From Nostoc sp. C052 (GTDB lineage Bacteria; Cyanobacteriota; Cyanobacteriia; Cyanobacteriales; Nostocaceae), in assembly GCF_013393905.1 (NCBI RefSeq), contig NZ_CP040272.1, positions 7,387,501 to 7,451,500 of the forward strand: 64,000 nt of DNA, written 5' to 3'. The position numbers and the translations under genes were made by a program. The notes under the pieces were generated by a model. The model was given only the letters and a program-made list of their open reading frames with translations. It did not search any database and was not told the DNA's origin. How positions within the stretch are numbered: the first letter of the stretch is position 1; each line of letters opens with the position of its first letter. Below are positions 9,603 to 18,296 of this stretch, piece after piece.

Positions 9603-11353
9603 TAATTTCTTTGACCAGAAAATGGTTGTGTTCCATCAGTCGGTGGCAAAGTTGGCGTTTCAATAGTGGTAGGAATTGGCAAGGGTGTTTCTGTGGGTAT
9701 TGGTAAGGGCGTTTCTGTGGGTATTGGCAAGGGCGTTTCTGTGGGAATCGGCAACGGTGTCTCTATGGGTATTGGCAAGGGTGTTGCTGTGGGAATCGGC
9801 AACGGTGTCTCTATGGGTATTGGCAAGGGTATTGCTGTCGGTGTTGGTTTAACTAGTTTTTCTAATGCAACATTCAGGTTGTAATTGCTTTCGGTAACTC
9901 CTGGAACCAGAGTTAACTCAATAGTATATCTACCAGTAACCAGCAATATGCCTTGATATGCTGTTACTTGTTGGGCATTAATATCAATTGGTTGTTGATT
10001 GGGACTGAAGACTGTTAACAGAATGTTGCTTCCTGGGTCAAGAAACGCAGTTAGCTTGTCGCCTTTTTGTCCGAAAAAAGTGTACCTGATTCTTTGATTT
10101 GTTTTCAGAGTATCGTTAACCGTGGCTGTGTTATTGGATGCTCCCAGATTGAGGCGTTTACTAGGTACAACAGATTGATTGCTGCTGGGTGTGGGTGTAA
10201 GTGTAGGTGTAGGTGTGGGTGTAGTACCACCAGGAATCACTGGTGAAGGGAAATTTTGTGGAGGCGTTTCAATTGGTGTTTTCGGTTGACTGCGGATGGA
10301 ACTTACCAGCGCCCAAGAACCGAATCCGGCGATAATCACGACAGCGCTGCCAATTGCGGTAATCGCTAAGGGATTATCCAAAATTGAGTTAGTGGTGCGT
10401 GGTGGAATCACAGGATTGGGTTTCTGAGGCGAAGCTGGTGGTGGTACTAAGTCAGGACGACGACCAACAGCCATTGTCTGTAAGTTGGAAACATTCAGAG
10501 GAGGAAGACTGGGTTGCTGTAAAGGTTGGAGTGCTTGTAATACACTAGCAGCACTTTGATAGCGATCGCTCGGTATATGATTCAACATCCGATTCAAAAC
10601 TATAGCAAATCGCGGATTCACTTTTACCCACCGCTGCCAATTCCAAGTTAGTTGGTTTTCATCAAATAAATCCTTTGGTTCTTTACCAGTCAGTAAAACG
10701 ACCGCGCTTACCGCTAAGGCATACAAATCACTGCTAGGATAAGCTCCCCCTGTTTGCATTTGTTCGCTAGGAGAGTAGCCTAATTTTCCCACAGTGGTTT
10801 CTGGCAGGGCACTATCTGGCGATCGTAAACGCGTCGCTAGTTCCTTAACTACCCCAAAGTCAATTAACACAGGTTTCGCGTCACTATCTCGCAAAATAAT
10901 ATTTTCTGGCGAGATATCTCTGTGAATAATCCCTCGACTGTGAATATGCTCTAAAACAGGCAGCAACAACTCTATTAGCTGTAATACTTCTGCCTCTGTA
11001 AAAGTTTGACCCACAGCTTGACGTTCAGCTAGCAGAGTCCGGTACGTCTGACCTGCAACGTAGTCCTCCACCAAAAATAAGCGTTGGTCTTGCTCAAATC
11101 TTTCCCGAAATTTAGGGACTTGTGGATGTTCGATTTGATATAAAATGGCGGCCTCTCGGTGAAAAAGCTCTTGTGCCTTCTCCCAAGCCAAAGCCCCTGT
11201 TGCTGTTGAAGTCAATTCCTTGATCGCGCAAAGTTCGTTAAAGCGCCTCTGGTCTTCTGCCAGATAGGTTCTACCAAATCCTCCTTGTCCGAGAATTTGA
11301 ATTATGCGGTAACGGTTTTGCAAGACAGTACCAACTGTAATGGGTGGTTGCAT
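9602..11353 (-). CDS. Serine/threonine protein kinase with Pro-rich repeat tail
   Basis: A 583-aa Hanks-type (PknB-like) kinase. The glycine loop [14 protein letters not shown] (about residues 20-33), Lys in CAIKEL, catalytic [11 protein letters not shown] (about 143-153) and DFGVVKEL (about 165) are intact, so activity is expected. A single span (about 330-350, [15 protein letters not shown]) anchors it. The outer part has a pre-peptidase-like beta domain (about 405-485; [14 protein letters not shown]..., GRYTIELTL). The tail is a tandem PLPIPTETP nonapeptide repeat encoded by near-identical 27-nt units (about 9670-9840), which can change copy number by slippage. The stop overlaps the bioD start. 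The signal sensed is unknown. Confidence 0.9.
   Translation of the reverse strand: MQPPITVGTVLQNRYRIIQILGQGGFGRTYLAEDQRRFNELCAIKELTSTATGALAWEKAQELFHREAAILYQIEHPQVPKFRERFEQDQRLFLVEDYVAGQTYRTLLAERQAVGQTFTEAEVLQLIELLLPVLEHIHSRGIIHRDISPENIILRDSDAKPVLIDFGVVKELATRLRSPDSALPETTVGKLGYSPSEQMQTGGAYPSSDLYALAVSAVVLLTGKEPKDLFDENQLTWNWQRWVKVNPRFAIVLNRMLNHIPSDRYQSAASVLQALQPLQQPSLPPLNVSNLQTMAVGRRPDLVPPPASPQKPNPVIPPRTTNSILDNPLAITAIGSAVVIIAGFGSWALVSSIRSQPKTPIETPPQNFPSPVIPGGTTPTPTPTLTPTPSSNQSVVPSKRLNLGASNNTATVNDTLKTNQRIRYTFFGQKGDKLTAFLDPGSNILLTVFSPNQQPIDINAQQVTAYQGILLVTGRYTIELTLVPGVTESNYNLNVALEKLVKPTPTAIPLPIPIETPLPIPTATPLPIPIETPLPIPTETPLPIPTETPLPIPTETPLPIPTTIETPTLPPTDGTQPFSGQRN
9666..9850. repeat. Tandem 27-nt coding minisatellite in kinase tail
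   Basis: Units reading (plus strand) GGTATTGGCAAGGGTGTTTC with small variants recur about seven times without interruption, encoding PLPIP(T/I)(E/A)TP on the minus strand. The near-identity of neighbouring units points to recent duplication. An open frame on the plus strand here is only a shadow of this periodicity. Confidence 0.85.
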
Positions 11354-11525
11354 GATCGATTGATTGAGTGTAGTAGCAACTTAGGAGGAAGTCACCCACA
11401 AAGATTAAGTCCAAGAGGCGACTGACAGTTACCTGCCGCAATATTCTACTATACCTAACAAATACACACCCACCAGAGCAAGGTTGTTTTTTACTCTATA
11501 ACTTCAGAGCCTCCAATCCCCCAAT

Positions 11526-13094
11526 TCAATTTTTCTTCTTGACAAAACGATATATTTTAAAATATGCAAAATCAACTTGAGAATCCAGCTTATACAAACT
11601 ACTCATTTCTCTTTCAATCAACCCTTTAGGAAATTGATAATCACGATTAATTGTGAGGAGAACTGTATCCTTATTATTTGTTAATTTTTCAATTTCTTCA
11701 GCAAAATTTTCATTCGGGACTTCCTTTTTTAAACGATCCCCCAAATTTCTTGCATCCACAGTGAAACTGTCACCGTAATATTCAAATAATCTGGGATTAC
11801 CAAATAAAAATACAGATTGTGTAGAAGAAGATCGATTTTTTATTAGGTACTGGACAGCAGAACGATAGTCATCTCTCTGGTAGTCTCCATTGAAGTAGTA
11901 GTTACCAAGGGAATAAATATTCATAACTATCAGAGAGATGACAGCAATTTGAGCTAGCTGAGACATGCCATAGCGCTTTGATGTTATACCAGGTCTTTGA
12001 CTCAAAGCCGATGGGAGAAGTATGGCAAGTGGTAACCAAAGATAATAAGAGTGACGTGGCACCCAATTAGTTTTGGCAACTATCGCTAAGAGCAATCCTA
12101 GCAAAAATGCTATGATAAAAACAGAAGTAAAAAAGTAATCAGGATGTTGCTCTCTGCCCTTTTTCTTGTGTATCAATAAAACTCTTACTAAAGCCAATAA
12201 AATTACAGTACCGACAATTAATAATAATAGTAGTTGAGGCCAGTAACTAAGCATAACTTGCACTCTATCGTCGCCGCGCAGCTGCTCCATTGAAGGCCCA
12301 TAGGTTGTTCCCACCAAAATTCCATTTAATACAAAAAGAATATTTTGGATTATGGGTAATCCCAAACGATTAATCGGAATTGTTTCGGGATCGGTTGCTC
12401 CAGGTAAAGTCAGATGATATATAACTGACGGTATAGATAAAAACGCAGCAGGAAGCCACCATTGTAGCCATTGCTTGAAATTTCTATAGATGACAAGATG
12501 AGATACACATAATGCTGTAGTAAAAAGCCACATAGTAATGTTACTAAAAATCCCTATAGCAGTAAAAATACTAAACAGCCATTTGGAAGTATTTTGATGA
12601 GTTTGATTTTTAACTAATACTTCGCTAAAGAAATATAATTGAAGTGAGGCAATAAACATTGCGAAGGAATAAATTCTTGCTTCTTGGCTGTAATTGACAC
12701 AGAAAGAACTGAATGTCAAAATTAGCAGAGTCCAGAAGGCGTGTTTTTTACCATATATCCGCAAAGCAGTAAAGAATAGAATGACATTTGAGCCAATACC
12801 TAAAATAGTAGAGAGTGAGCGAAGAGCAAATTCACTTTCGCCAAATAGCTGACGCCACCAAAACATAACTATAAAGTATAGCGGCTGAAATCTATCACTA
12901 TTTGCGATGTTTCTAACCCTTTCAATACTCTCTTGAAGAGTCGAGACATCAGAATTAGTTAAGGTCAAGCCTTCATCGTACCAAAGACTCTGGTTTGACA
13001 GCATAAAAAAGCGGAGTAAACCACTCAAAAAAACCAATATTAAAATAGAGATATAATATTTAGACCATCTCTGATTTTTGATTGTCATCATCAT
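11526..13094 (-). CDS. GT39/ArnT-like polytopic glycosyltransferase
   Basis: Integral membrane glycosyltransferase of 522 aa, GT-C fold. The N-terminal span is followed by SNQSLWYDEGLTLTNSD; the acidic pair in WYDE of the first loop is the signature and catalytic site of the PMT/ArnT/GT39 group. Around eleven more hydrophobic segments follow, with a soluble C-terminal ~130 residues. Such enzymes take a sugar from a polyprenyl-phosphate carrier and transfer it on the outer face of the membrane. Three consecutive Met codons (13094, 13091, 13088) make the exact start uncertain. The neighbouring SMR-type protein and the UbiA-type prenyl-phosphate enzyme fit a lipid-linked sugar pathway; acceptor and sugar are unknown. 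Confidence 0.8.
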   Translation of the reverse strand: MMMTIKNQRWSKYYISILILVFLSGLLRFFMLSNQSLWYDEGLTLTNSDVSTLQESIERVRNIANSDRFQPLYFIVMFWWRQLFGESEFALRSLSTILGIGSNVILFFTALRIYGKKHAFWTLLILTFSSFCVNYSQEARIYSFAMFIASLQLYFFSEVLVKNQTHQNTSKWLFSIFTAIGIFSNITMWLFTTALCVSHLVIYRNFKQWLQWWLPAAFLSIPSVIYHLTLPGATDPETIPINRLGLPIIQNILFVLNGILVGTTYGPSMEQLRGDDRVQVMLSYWPQLLLLLIVGTVILLALVRVLLIHKKKGREQHPDYFFTSVFIIAFLLGLLLAIVAKTNWVPRHSYYLWLPLAILLPSALSQRPGITSKRYGMSQLAQIAVISLIVMNIYSLGNYYFNGDYQRDDYRSAVQYLIKNRSSSTQSVFLFGNPRLFEYYGDSFTVDARNLGDRLKKEVPNENFAEEIEKLTNNKDTVLLTINRDYQFPKGLIEREMSSLYKLDSQVDFAYFKIYRFVKKKN

Positions 13095-13146
13095 TTGTTT
13101 TACGTCCTGGCACTTTTAGTTCTTACATAATTTAGTTTTTTTATAG

Positions 13147-13482
13147 TCAATGTTTACCTAAAGCGATTGCCCAGATACCACTCAACATCAAACCTGCTCC
13201 TAACCATTGAGAAATTAAGATTTTTTCTTTCAAAATTACAGATCCAGTAATCATTGTAACTATAATTGTTAATCCTATTACTAATGGATAGGCAACAGAT
13301 AAATTCAGTTTACCTAAAACTATTACATAAAAAACAGCACTCAAACCATAACTCAAAATCCCTGCAATTAAATAGATATTTAACGGATTTTGTCCTGCTC
13401 CTAGTTTCAATAGATTTTGCGCTAGTGTGTTTAACCCCACTGTGATTAAAATCAGCAAGCTAAAAACTATGTGGTTATTCAT
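13147..13482 (-). CDS. SMR/EmrE-like four-helix membrane protein
   Basis: 111 aa with four hydrophobic helices (about residues 5-22, 34-56, 62-80, 88-106), the length and layout of small multidrug-resistance proteins and of ArnE/ArnF flippase subunits. The usual SMR Glu in helix 1 (position 14 in EmrE) is not seen; helix 1 reads LLILITVGLNTLAQNLLKLG. That argues against proton-coupled drug export and favours an ArnE/F-like role in flipping a polyprenyl-phosphate sugar. It sits 52 nt upstream of the GT39 gene on the same strand, consistent with it supplying that enzyme's donor. The role is inferred. Confidence 0.75.
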   Translation of the reverse strand: MNNHIVFSLLILITVGLNTLAQNLLKLGAGQNPLNIYLIAGILSYGLSAVFYVIVLGKLNLSVAYPLVIGLTIIVTMITGSVILKEKILISQWLGAGLMLSGIWAIALGKH

Positions 13483-13534
13483 AGTAAAAATTTACTCAAT
13501 TTATAAAGTGATATTTTTTGATGAAAAGAGCAAT

Positions 13535-14164
13535 CTAGAAGAAACTTTCATAGCCAGCAGTATCGTCAAAATCCCAAAGTTCTCCTCCAGATGGATAAGG
13601 TATTTGCACCCATTTCCCAGCAAGTTTTTCCCACCATCGGGGCGGGTGCGGTAGGCTAGCGACTTGGATGAAGCCACATCTACAAATTAATGCTCCCACA
13701 AAATCAGTATGTAAACTATCACCAATGACGAGTATTTGTTTTGCTGGTAACTTCATATAAGCTGTTGCCTGTCGAAATGCAGGGGGAAAGGGTTTTTTCG
13801 CCGGACTGAGTGCTGGAATATCAAGGCGACGAGACCAATATTTGACGCGATAGCGACGTTTCCCATTTGAGAGGATGAAAAATTGCAATCCGGCTAACTT
13901 TGCTTGCTTAATCCAATCTTCTGCATAAGGAGATAGGTAGCGATCGTCTTCTGAAACAATAGTGTTGTCTAAATCGAGGATTATCCCTTGAATTTTACAG
14001 GTTTTTAGCCACTCAATTTCGATACTTGCCAATGTATAGACTTGTCGTGGTAGTCTGTGGGGGTTCCTTTTAAAATCTGGTTGGTTGTTTTGCTGAATGA
14101 GCAAATGCAGCCAGGAGATAAAGGTGCTGAAGAGTTTTCTGAAAATAGCTGTGGGATTTTTCAT
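13535..14164 (-). CDS. YqeG-type HAD-IIIA phosphatase
   Basis: 209 aa. HAD motif I is ILDLDNTIV (nucleophile and acid/base Asp), motif II ILSNG, motif III Lys in SPAKKPFPP and motif IV GDSLHTD. The spacing and the ..P..Y..SI..I..L...GI.G...DLDNT start match the YqeG family (phosphatidylglycerophosphatase-like HAD-IIIA proteins). It is likely a cytosolic Mg-dependent phosphatase. In plants and cyanobacteria relatives dephosphorylate phosphatidylglycerophosphate, so PG synthesis is one candidate role; a step in the adjoining lipid-linked sugar pathway is another. The length is normal and no damage is seen. Confidence 0.85.
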   Translation of the reverse strand: MKNPTAIFRKLFSTFISWLHLLIQQNNQPDFKRNPHRLPRQVYTLASIEIEWLKTCKIQGIILDLDNTIVSEDDRYLSPYAEDWIKQAKLAGLQFFILSNGKRRYRVKYWSRRLDIPALSPAKKPFPPAFRQATAYMKLPAKQILVIGDSLHTDFVGALICRCGFIQVASLPHPPRWWEKLAGKWVQIPYPSGGELWDFDDTAGYESFF

Positions 14165-14469
14165 CTACAAATTCCGTCAAGTTTCCTCCCATCACGCCTT
14201 AGGGACTTCCAATAAATAAATTATCCTTCTTGTGGGATGGGTAGCGTTTGACTGACTTGTACTGAGCAGATCGACAGGCTTACTGTCAAACTTGTAGTAG
14301 CACTTTTTTTGTGGAAGAAAGCTACGCACAGAGAGAGTCTAGTGGAGAAGAGTCGAAGTGTCGCTCTGAGTTCTGCATACCCTGAATATGGAATGGGTGT
14401 TCGCGTCGCGGCAGGTAATGCGGACACCCATCAACAAGAAAATTTGAGATTTTTTTATTTGTAAGTCCT
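14165..14469. other. Gene-poor gap
   Basis: About 305 nt between the YqeG and methyltransferase genes. A 68-codon minus-strand frame (14221-14427) has no recognisable family, Ser/Thr/Leu-rich composition and no ribosome-binding site I can see. The stretch resembles recurring non-coding filler of Nostoc genomes. I see no hairpin strong enough to call. Confidence 0.4.
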
Positions 14470-15108
14470 TTAAGGTACTAATACCACAATTTGAAAGTGT
14501 GGATACCAAAGAGTCCAACGGAGAATTGGACGACTAACTGTAGCTCCCATTGATTGAAAAACTTGAACAAGATCGCTACTTCGGCGTTGGTGAACCCATT
14601 CTCTTGCCAGTAACAAGTCATGAAGCTGATTCATAAAAGACCCAATAATTTTGGATGCCTCAATGTCTTTAATAATCAGCCTTGCTCCCGAATCCATCTG
14701 CGAAATTGTTTTACGGAGAAAATCGTCCTGTAATTTTGGAGGAATGTGGTGAAGAACGTCAATCATAGTTACAGTGTCATATCCATGCAAATCTGGTGGT
14801 GTTTCTTCTGGATGCAAATGCCTGACCTGAAAAATTTCAGATTTCATTGCAAAAGCCTCAGAAGCTTTCACAGCTTCACGTGAAATATCATAACCATGAG
14901 CTACTTTTACTGAACGCAACTTTAAAGCCAGATAAAGTAATGCTCCTGTACCGCAGCCAATATCATAAAGACGTGCGCCTTCGGGAATCTTGGCAAGAAC
15001 CATATCAAGAGGACAGATGAATGGACGATAGCGCGTTTTTAGTGCAGCAAGTCCAGACATTTTTTGACAAGGTAGTTTCATCTCGTCAGCAAGGCTAAAA
15101 CTATTCAT
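14470..15108 (-). CDS. Class I SAM-dependent methyltransferase
   Basis: 212 aa. SAM motif I is RLYDIGCGTGALLYLAL (about residues 44-60), motif II GYDISREAV, the post-II acid-rich strand DTVTMIDVLHHIP (about 112-124) and post-III SGARLIIKDIE. The DVLHH form is typical of methyltransferases acting on small molecules, lipids or quinones. N-terminal CQKMSGLAALKTRYRPFICPL and the absence of a membrane span suggest a soluble enzyme. It is located between the YqeG-like phosphatase and the UbiA-type transferase on the same strand, so a lipid or glycan substrate is plausible but not shown. Confidence 0.8.
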   Translation of the reverse strand: MNSFSLADEMKLPCQKMSGLAALKTRYRPFICPLDMVLAKIPEGARLYDIGCGTGALLYLALKLRSVKVAHGYDISREAVKASEAFAMKSEIFQVRHLHPEETPPDLHGYDTVTMIDVLHHIPPKLQDDFLRKTISQMDSGARLIIKDIEASKIIGSFMNQLHDLLLAREWVHQRRSSDLVQVFQSMGATVSRPILRWTLWYPHFQIVVLVP

Positions 15109-15180
15109 ACAACTTGTTAAGGTAAAACAGTTACAAGATTGATCGGGCAGACTAATTGCTAGTGGCTTCTCCTATGAGAT

Positions 15181-16170
15181 TTATTCAATCATCCCTTGCT
15201 TTCTCAACCAGAGAATCAAAAAGCATGTGATAATCCAACCAATAACTGTGATTAGTATCGGCAAGTCTTTCAATAAAACTTCTTCTGGGCGTTCGCTACG
15301 TCCACCTTGCTCTAGATGATGGTTATCGCTGTAACCGCTAATCTCTTGGGGATCGCTCAATAGTTGATAGCGAAAAATTCCATACAACACAAATGGTAAA
15401 GTCAGTAGCATCCAAGAGGTGGGCGCTCCGTGTAGATAGGGCCCGGCACTCCAAAGAGCATAGGTGAGAACTGTGCCTGTGGTGACAACATTTTCCATAC
15501 GACCCAGCAGAGGCAAGGAATAGTATTTGAGGACAGAGCGAGGCTTATTGCCTTTAAGTTGTGCTAACCTTAGTTCTGCTTTGCGCTTTTCAATACCTAG
15601 AAATAGCGCCAACATTGCAGTACACATTAAAAACCAAGATGATAAAGTAATACTGGTAGCAGCAGCGCCGGCATAAGCTCGTAGCACAAATCCGGTAGCG
15701 ATCGCCCCAACATCCAAAATTACCATCCGTTTGAGTCGCAGATTATAGGCAACCTGTAACAGGGCGTATGCAGTTATCGCTGCACCCAAATGGGGCGATC
15801 GCAACCACCCAAAAATTAGGGCACCACCCAAAAGCACCAATGCCATCGCAGTCGCAACACGGATGCTAACTAATCCAGCGGCTATTGGACGCTTACACTT
15901 GACAGGGTGTTGACGGTCAGATTCCACATCTACGATGTCATTGATTAAGTAGAAGCCACTTGATGCACAGCAAAATAATACAAATGCCAATAAGCTACCT
16001 AGCAGAGATTGCAGATTGATGCTAAATGCGAACAATGGTGCTGCAAACACCACCAGGTTTTTCGTCCATTGTCGCGGTCGCATCGCAGCTAAGTAGTACG
16101 CTGACTTCTTGGAATTAGTTGCTATGGCAGTTAAAGATTTTTCTACTACTGAAGTACGCCGAGAGTCCAT
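15181..16170 (-). CDS. UbiA-family decaprenyl-phosphate phosphoribosyltransferase-like protein
   Basis: Integral membrane prenyltransferase of 329 aa with about nine helices. It opens with LAAMRPRQWTKNLVVFAAPLF, the start seen in decaprenyl-phosphate 5-phosphoribosyltransferases (Rv3806c/UbiA type), then the aspartate-rich motif NDIVDVESDRQHP and a second conserved region ILDVGAIATGFVLRAYAG. Those enzymes move ribose-5-phosphate from PRPP to a polyprenyl phosphate, starting the arabinose-donor pathway. The next gene, divergent, is prs, which makes PRPP. DprE1/DprE2-type epimerase genes are not in this window. An alternative is a prenyltransferase of pigment or quinone synthesis, but the RPRQWTKN start argues against it. 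Confidence 0.85.
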   Translation of the reverse strand: MDSRRTSVVEKSLTAIATNSKKSAYYLAAMRPRQWTKNLVVFAAPLFAFSINLQSLLGSLLAFVLFCCASSGFYLINDIVDVESDRQHPVKCKRPIAAGLVSIRVATAMALVLLGGALIFGWLRSPHLGAAITAYALLQVAYNLRLKRMVILDVGAIATGFVLRAYAGAAATSITLSSWFLMCTAMLALFLGIEKRKAELRLAQLKGNKPRSVLKYYSLPLLGRMENVVTTGTVLTYALWSAGPYLHGAPTSWMLLTLPFVLYGIFRYQLLSDPQEISGYSDNHHLEQGGRSERPEEVLLKDLPILITVIGWIITCFLILWLRKQGMIE

Positions 16171-16822
16171 AAGTATGCCTACCGCTTCTATATCTCAAGA
16201 GAATTTAGATTCAACAACTTCGTTTAGATTTATTAATAATAGATTTTTTTAGTAAAAATACTTACAAGGTTTTGCCTAGATAATACTACCTTTATTTTGG
16301 TATCAAAAAAAAATTTTTATTTAATCTTTATTCAAGCTTTATCCAATCTTTATTTAAAAACTTGCTTGTACGTAGGTGAGTTTTGGGCGCTGCTAGCTTC
16401 TTTTAGACTTCGCAATTGATTATCGTTTTTATTAATGCGTAACATATAGAACAAAAAATTACATTTGTTGTACTTAATAAGAGGTGCTATACTGTTGTGA
16501 GAATAAACTCATTAAGTTGTAAATGCTTGACTGCCACCTATAAATTAAGATAGTTAGAAAAACTTACCACAACAATGTTTAAGCGATTGGGATTATTTCC
16601 CTCAACCTAAAAAATTGAACTATAGACCTAGTGGATGAAATTGATGACAGTTAAGCTATCAATACCTTATTTGCCAAGAAGACTAAATAATTAGCGAATG
16701 ATAATTTGATAATTTTATGCAGAAATGTTTAAATTTTGTATGGAAGCTTTAACAAAACTCACAGATGCTTTTTTAGGCTGTTTTTCGGTTAAATCTATTA
16801 AATCTCTAATGATAATATTACT
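16171..16822. promoter_or_regulatory. AT-rich divergent promoter region between UbiA-type gene and prs
   Basis: A 650-nt gap with no credible gene; a frame overlapping its right end is a shadow of prs. It must hold the promoters of both divergent genes. Besides the 11-nt direct repeats at 16312-16355 I see only A/T runs. I cannot place transcription starts with confidence. Confidence 0.5.
16312..16355. promoter_or_regulatory. Four direct repeats with 11-nt period (PhoB/OmpR-type operator candidate)
   Basis: Four consecutive 11-mers read AATTTTTATTT, AATCTTTATTC, AAGCTTTATCC and AATCTTTATTT. An 11-nt period of direct repeats is how OmpR/PhoB-class regulators bind, one helical turn per subunit. 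The site is about 140-185 nt upstream of the UbiA-type gene (minus strand) and about 470 nt upstream of prs. The region is AT-rich, so chance cannot be excluded; the match to the cyanobacterial Pho-box core is poor. Confidence 0.35.
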
Positions 16823-17839
16823 ATGAATGCACATAGAGGATCTGCTGTACTCAGTTCTGCAACTTTCAAAGTGCAACCATCTACAACAGGACTGAACGAT
16901 AATCATCGTCTGCGGCTGTTTTCTGGCTCTGCCAACATACATCTGTCTCAAGAAGTCGCTCGTTATGTGGGTATGGACTTGGGGCCAATGATCCGCAAAA
17001 GATTTGCGGATGGAGAACTTTACGTTCAAATCCAAGAATCGATTCGGGGTTGTGATGTCTATTTAATCCAGCCATGTTGTCAACCTGTAAACGATCATTT
17101 GATGGAATTGTTGATTATGGTTGACGCCTGTCGTCGGGCTTCGGCGCGACAGGTAACAGCAGTAATTCCCTACTATGGTTATGCTCGTGCCGATCGCAAA
17201 ACAGCAGGACGAGAGTCAATAACTGCCAAGCTGGTTGCTAACTTGATCACTGAAGCAGGTGCTAACCGCGTTCTAGCAATGGATTTACACTCGGCTCAGA
17301 TTCAAGGCTATTTCGATATACCCTTTGACCATGTTTACGGTTCACCAGTATTGCTGGATTACCTAGCAAGCAAGCAATTACCCGATCTAGTAGTTGTTTC
17401 TCCCGATGTTGGTGGTGTAGCAAGAGCTAGGGCATTTGCGAAAAAACTAGGTGATGCCCCATTGGCGATTATTGACAAACGTCGTCAGGCACATAATGTT
17501 GCAGAAGTGTTAAATGTCATCGGTGATGTTAGGGGCAAAACAGCAGTATTAGTGGATGACATGATTGATACTGGGGGCACGATCGCTGAAGGAGCGCGAT
17601 TGCTGCGTGAAGAAGGAGCGCGTCAGGTATATGCCTGTGCAACTCATGCAGTGTTCTCTCCACCAGCGATGGAGCGATTATCTAGTGGCTTATTTGAGGA
17701 AGTCATTGTGACAAATACGATTCCCATACCAGAAAACAATCGTTTTCCCCAACTAGTGGTACTGTCAGTAGCTAATCTGTTAGGAGAAACTATTTGGCGG
17801 ATTCATGAAGATACTTCAGTCAGTAGTATGTTTCGCTAG
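16823..17839 (+). CDS. prs: Ribose-phosphate pyrophosphokinase (PRPP synthetase)
   Basis: Makes PRPP from ribose-5-phosphate and ATP for purine, pyrimidine, histidine, tryptophan and NAD synthesis. 338 aa. Conserved blocks: LRLFSGSANIHLSQEVA (about residues 30-46), RFADGELYVQI, the flexible loop PYYGYARADRKTAGRE (about 115-130), AMDLHSAQIQGYFDIP, VVSPDVGGVARARAFAKKL and the PRPP loop AVLVDDMIDTGGTIAEGA (about 236-253). The ~25-residue N-terminal extension before the conserved core is poorly conserved, so a start after 16823 is possible, though no better Met exists. A strong intrinsic terminator follows at 17870. Confidence 0.95.
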   Translation: MNAHRGSAVLSSATFKVQPSTTGLNDNHRLRLFSGSANIHLSQEVARYVGMDLGPMIRKRFADGELYVQIQESIRGCDVYLIQPCCQPVNDHLMELLIMVDACRRASARQVTAVIPYYGYARADRKTAGRESITAKLVANLITEAGANRVLAMDLHSAQIQGYFDIPFDHVYGSPVLLDYLASKQLPDLVVVSPDVGGVARARAFAKKLGDAPLAIIDKRRQAHNVAEVLNVIGDVRGKTAVLVDDMIDTGGTIAEGARLLREEGARQVYACATHAVFSPPAMERLSSGLFEEVIVTNTIPIPENNRFPQLVVLSVANLLGETIWRIHEDTSVSSMFR

Positions 17840-17869
17840 ACTGTCATTCTTCTAATGGCGTAAATTGCC

Positions 17870-17907
17870 TACACTGTCCTCTTCATTGAGGACAGTGTAA
17901 ATTTTTA
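17870..17907 (+). terminator. Intrinsic terminator of prs
   Basis: Perfect 12-bp stem TACACTGTCCTC/GAGGACAGTGTA (17870-17881 and 17888-17899), 6-nt loop TTCATT, followed by AATTTTTA. It lies 30 nt past the prs stop. The stem could act on either strand, but the T run favours plus. Confidence 0.85.
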
Positions 17908-18296
17908 GCACCCCTAAATATAGAAATCCGATTTGATTCAGAGAACTTAACTTACTTGCGTAGGAAGGAAGTTCTTAACTGGGAACAGAAGCGAATAGAT
18001 ATTTACTGCTAATACTCTCTCACCTATTAGATATTCTGTTGCTTTCTCTACGATAAATTATTCAAATATTTATAATGGCACGTTCAAAAGACCTAATCCA
18101 TTCAAAATATTTATCTACAATCGTAAAATAAAAGCCGTGAAAATTTAAACAATTTTACGGCTTTTTAGTGTGGTGTAAGGAGACTTAATTTAATTACGAT
18201 TATAAACCCATCTGACTATTAGTGAGACATAGGTAACGCAATTTGTAACAGAATTATCCTTCTATGACATAAGCTCCGTATTCCCAATCCTGATGT
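17900..18296. ncRNA. Possible small RNA between two terminators
   Basis: There is no open frame here, yet a second intrinsic terminator closes the stretch at 18130-18166. A TATAAT-like box lies in ATTTATAATGGCACG near 18069-18083, which would give a transcript of roughly 85 nt. Further upstream GAACTT...AAGTTC (about 17943-17974) is an inverted repeat that could also be part of a structured RNA. It may instead be a relic or an extended prs 3' region. Low confidence, based on structure only. Confidence 0.3.
18130..18167 (+). terminator. Orphan intrinsic terminator
   Basis: AAAGCCGT-G-AAAATT, loop TAAAC, AATTTT-ACGGCTTT then TTT: a 14-bp stem with one bulged G followed by T residues. The nearest plus-strand gene (prs) already has its own terminator 230 nt earlier, so this one implies another transcript or serves the convergent histidine-kinase gene. 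Confidence 0.7.

Noticed and set aside
14221..14427. 68-codon minus-strand frame
   Set aside because: Ser/Thr/Leu-rich, no family, no ribosome-binding site; it reads like recurrent intergenic sequence.
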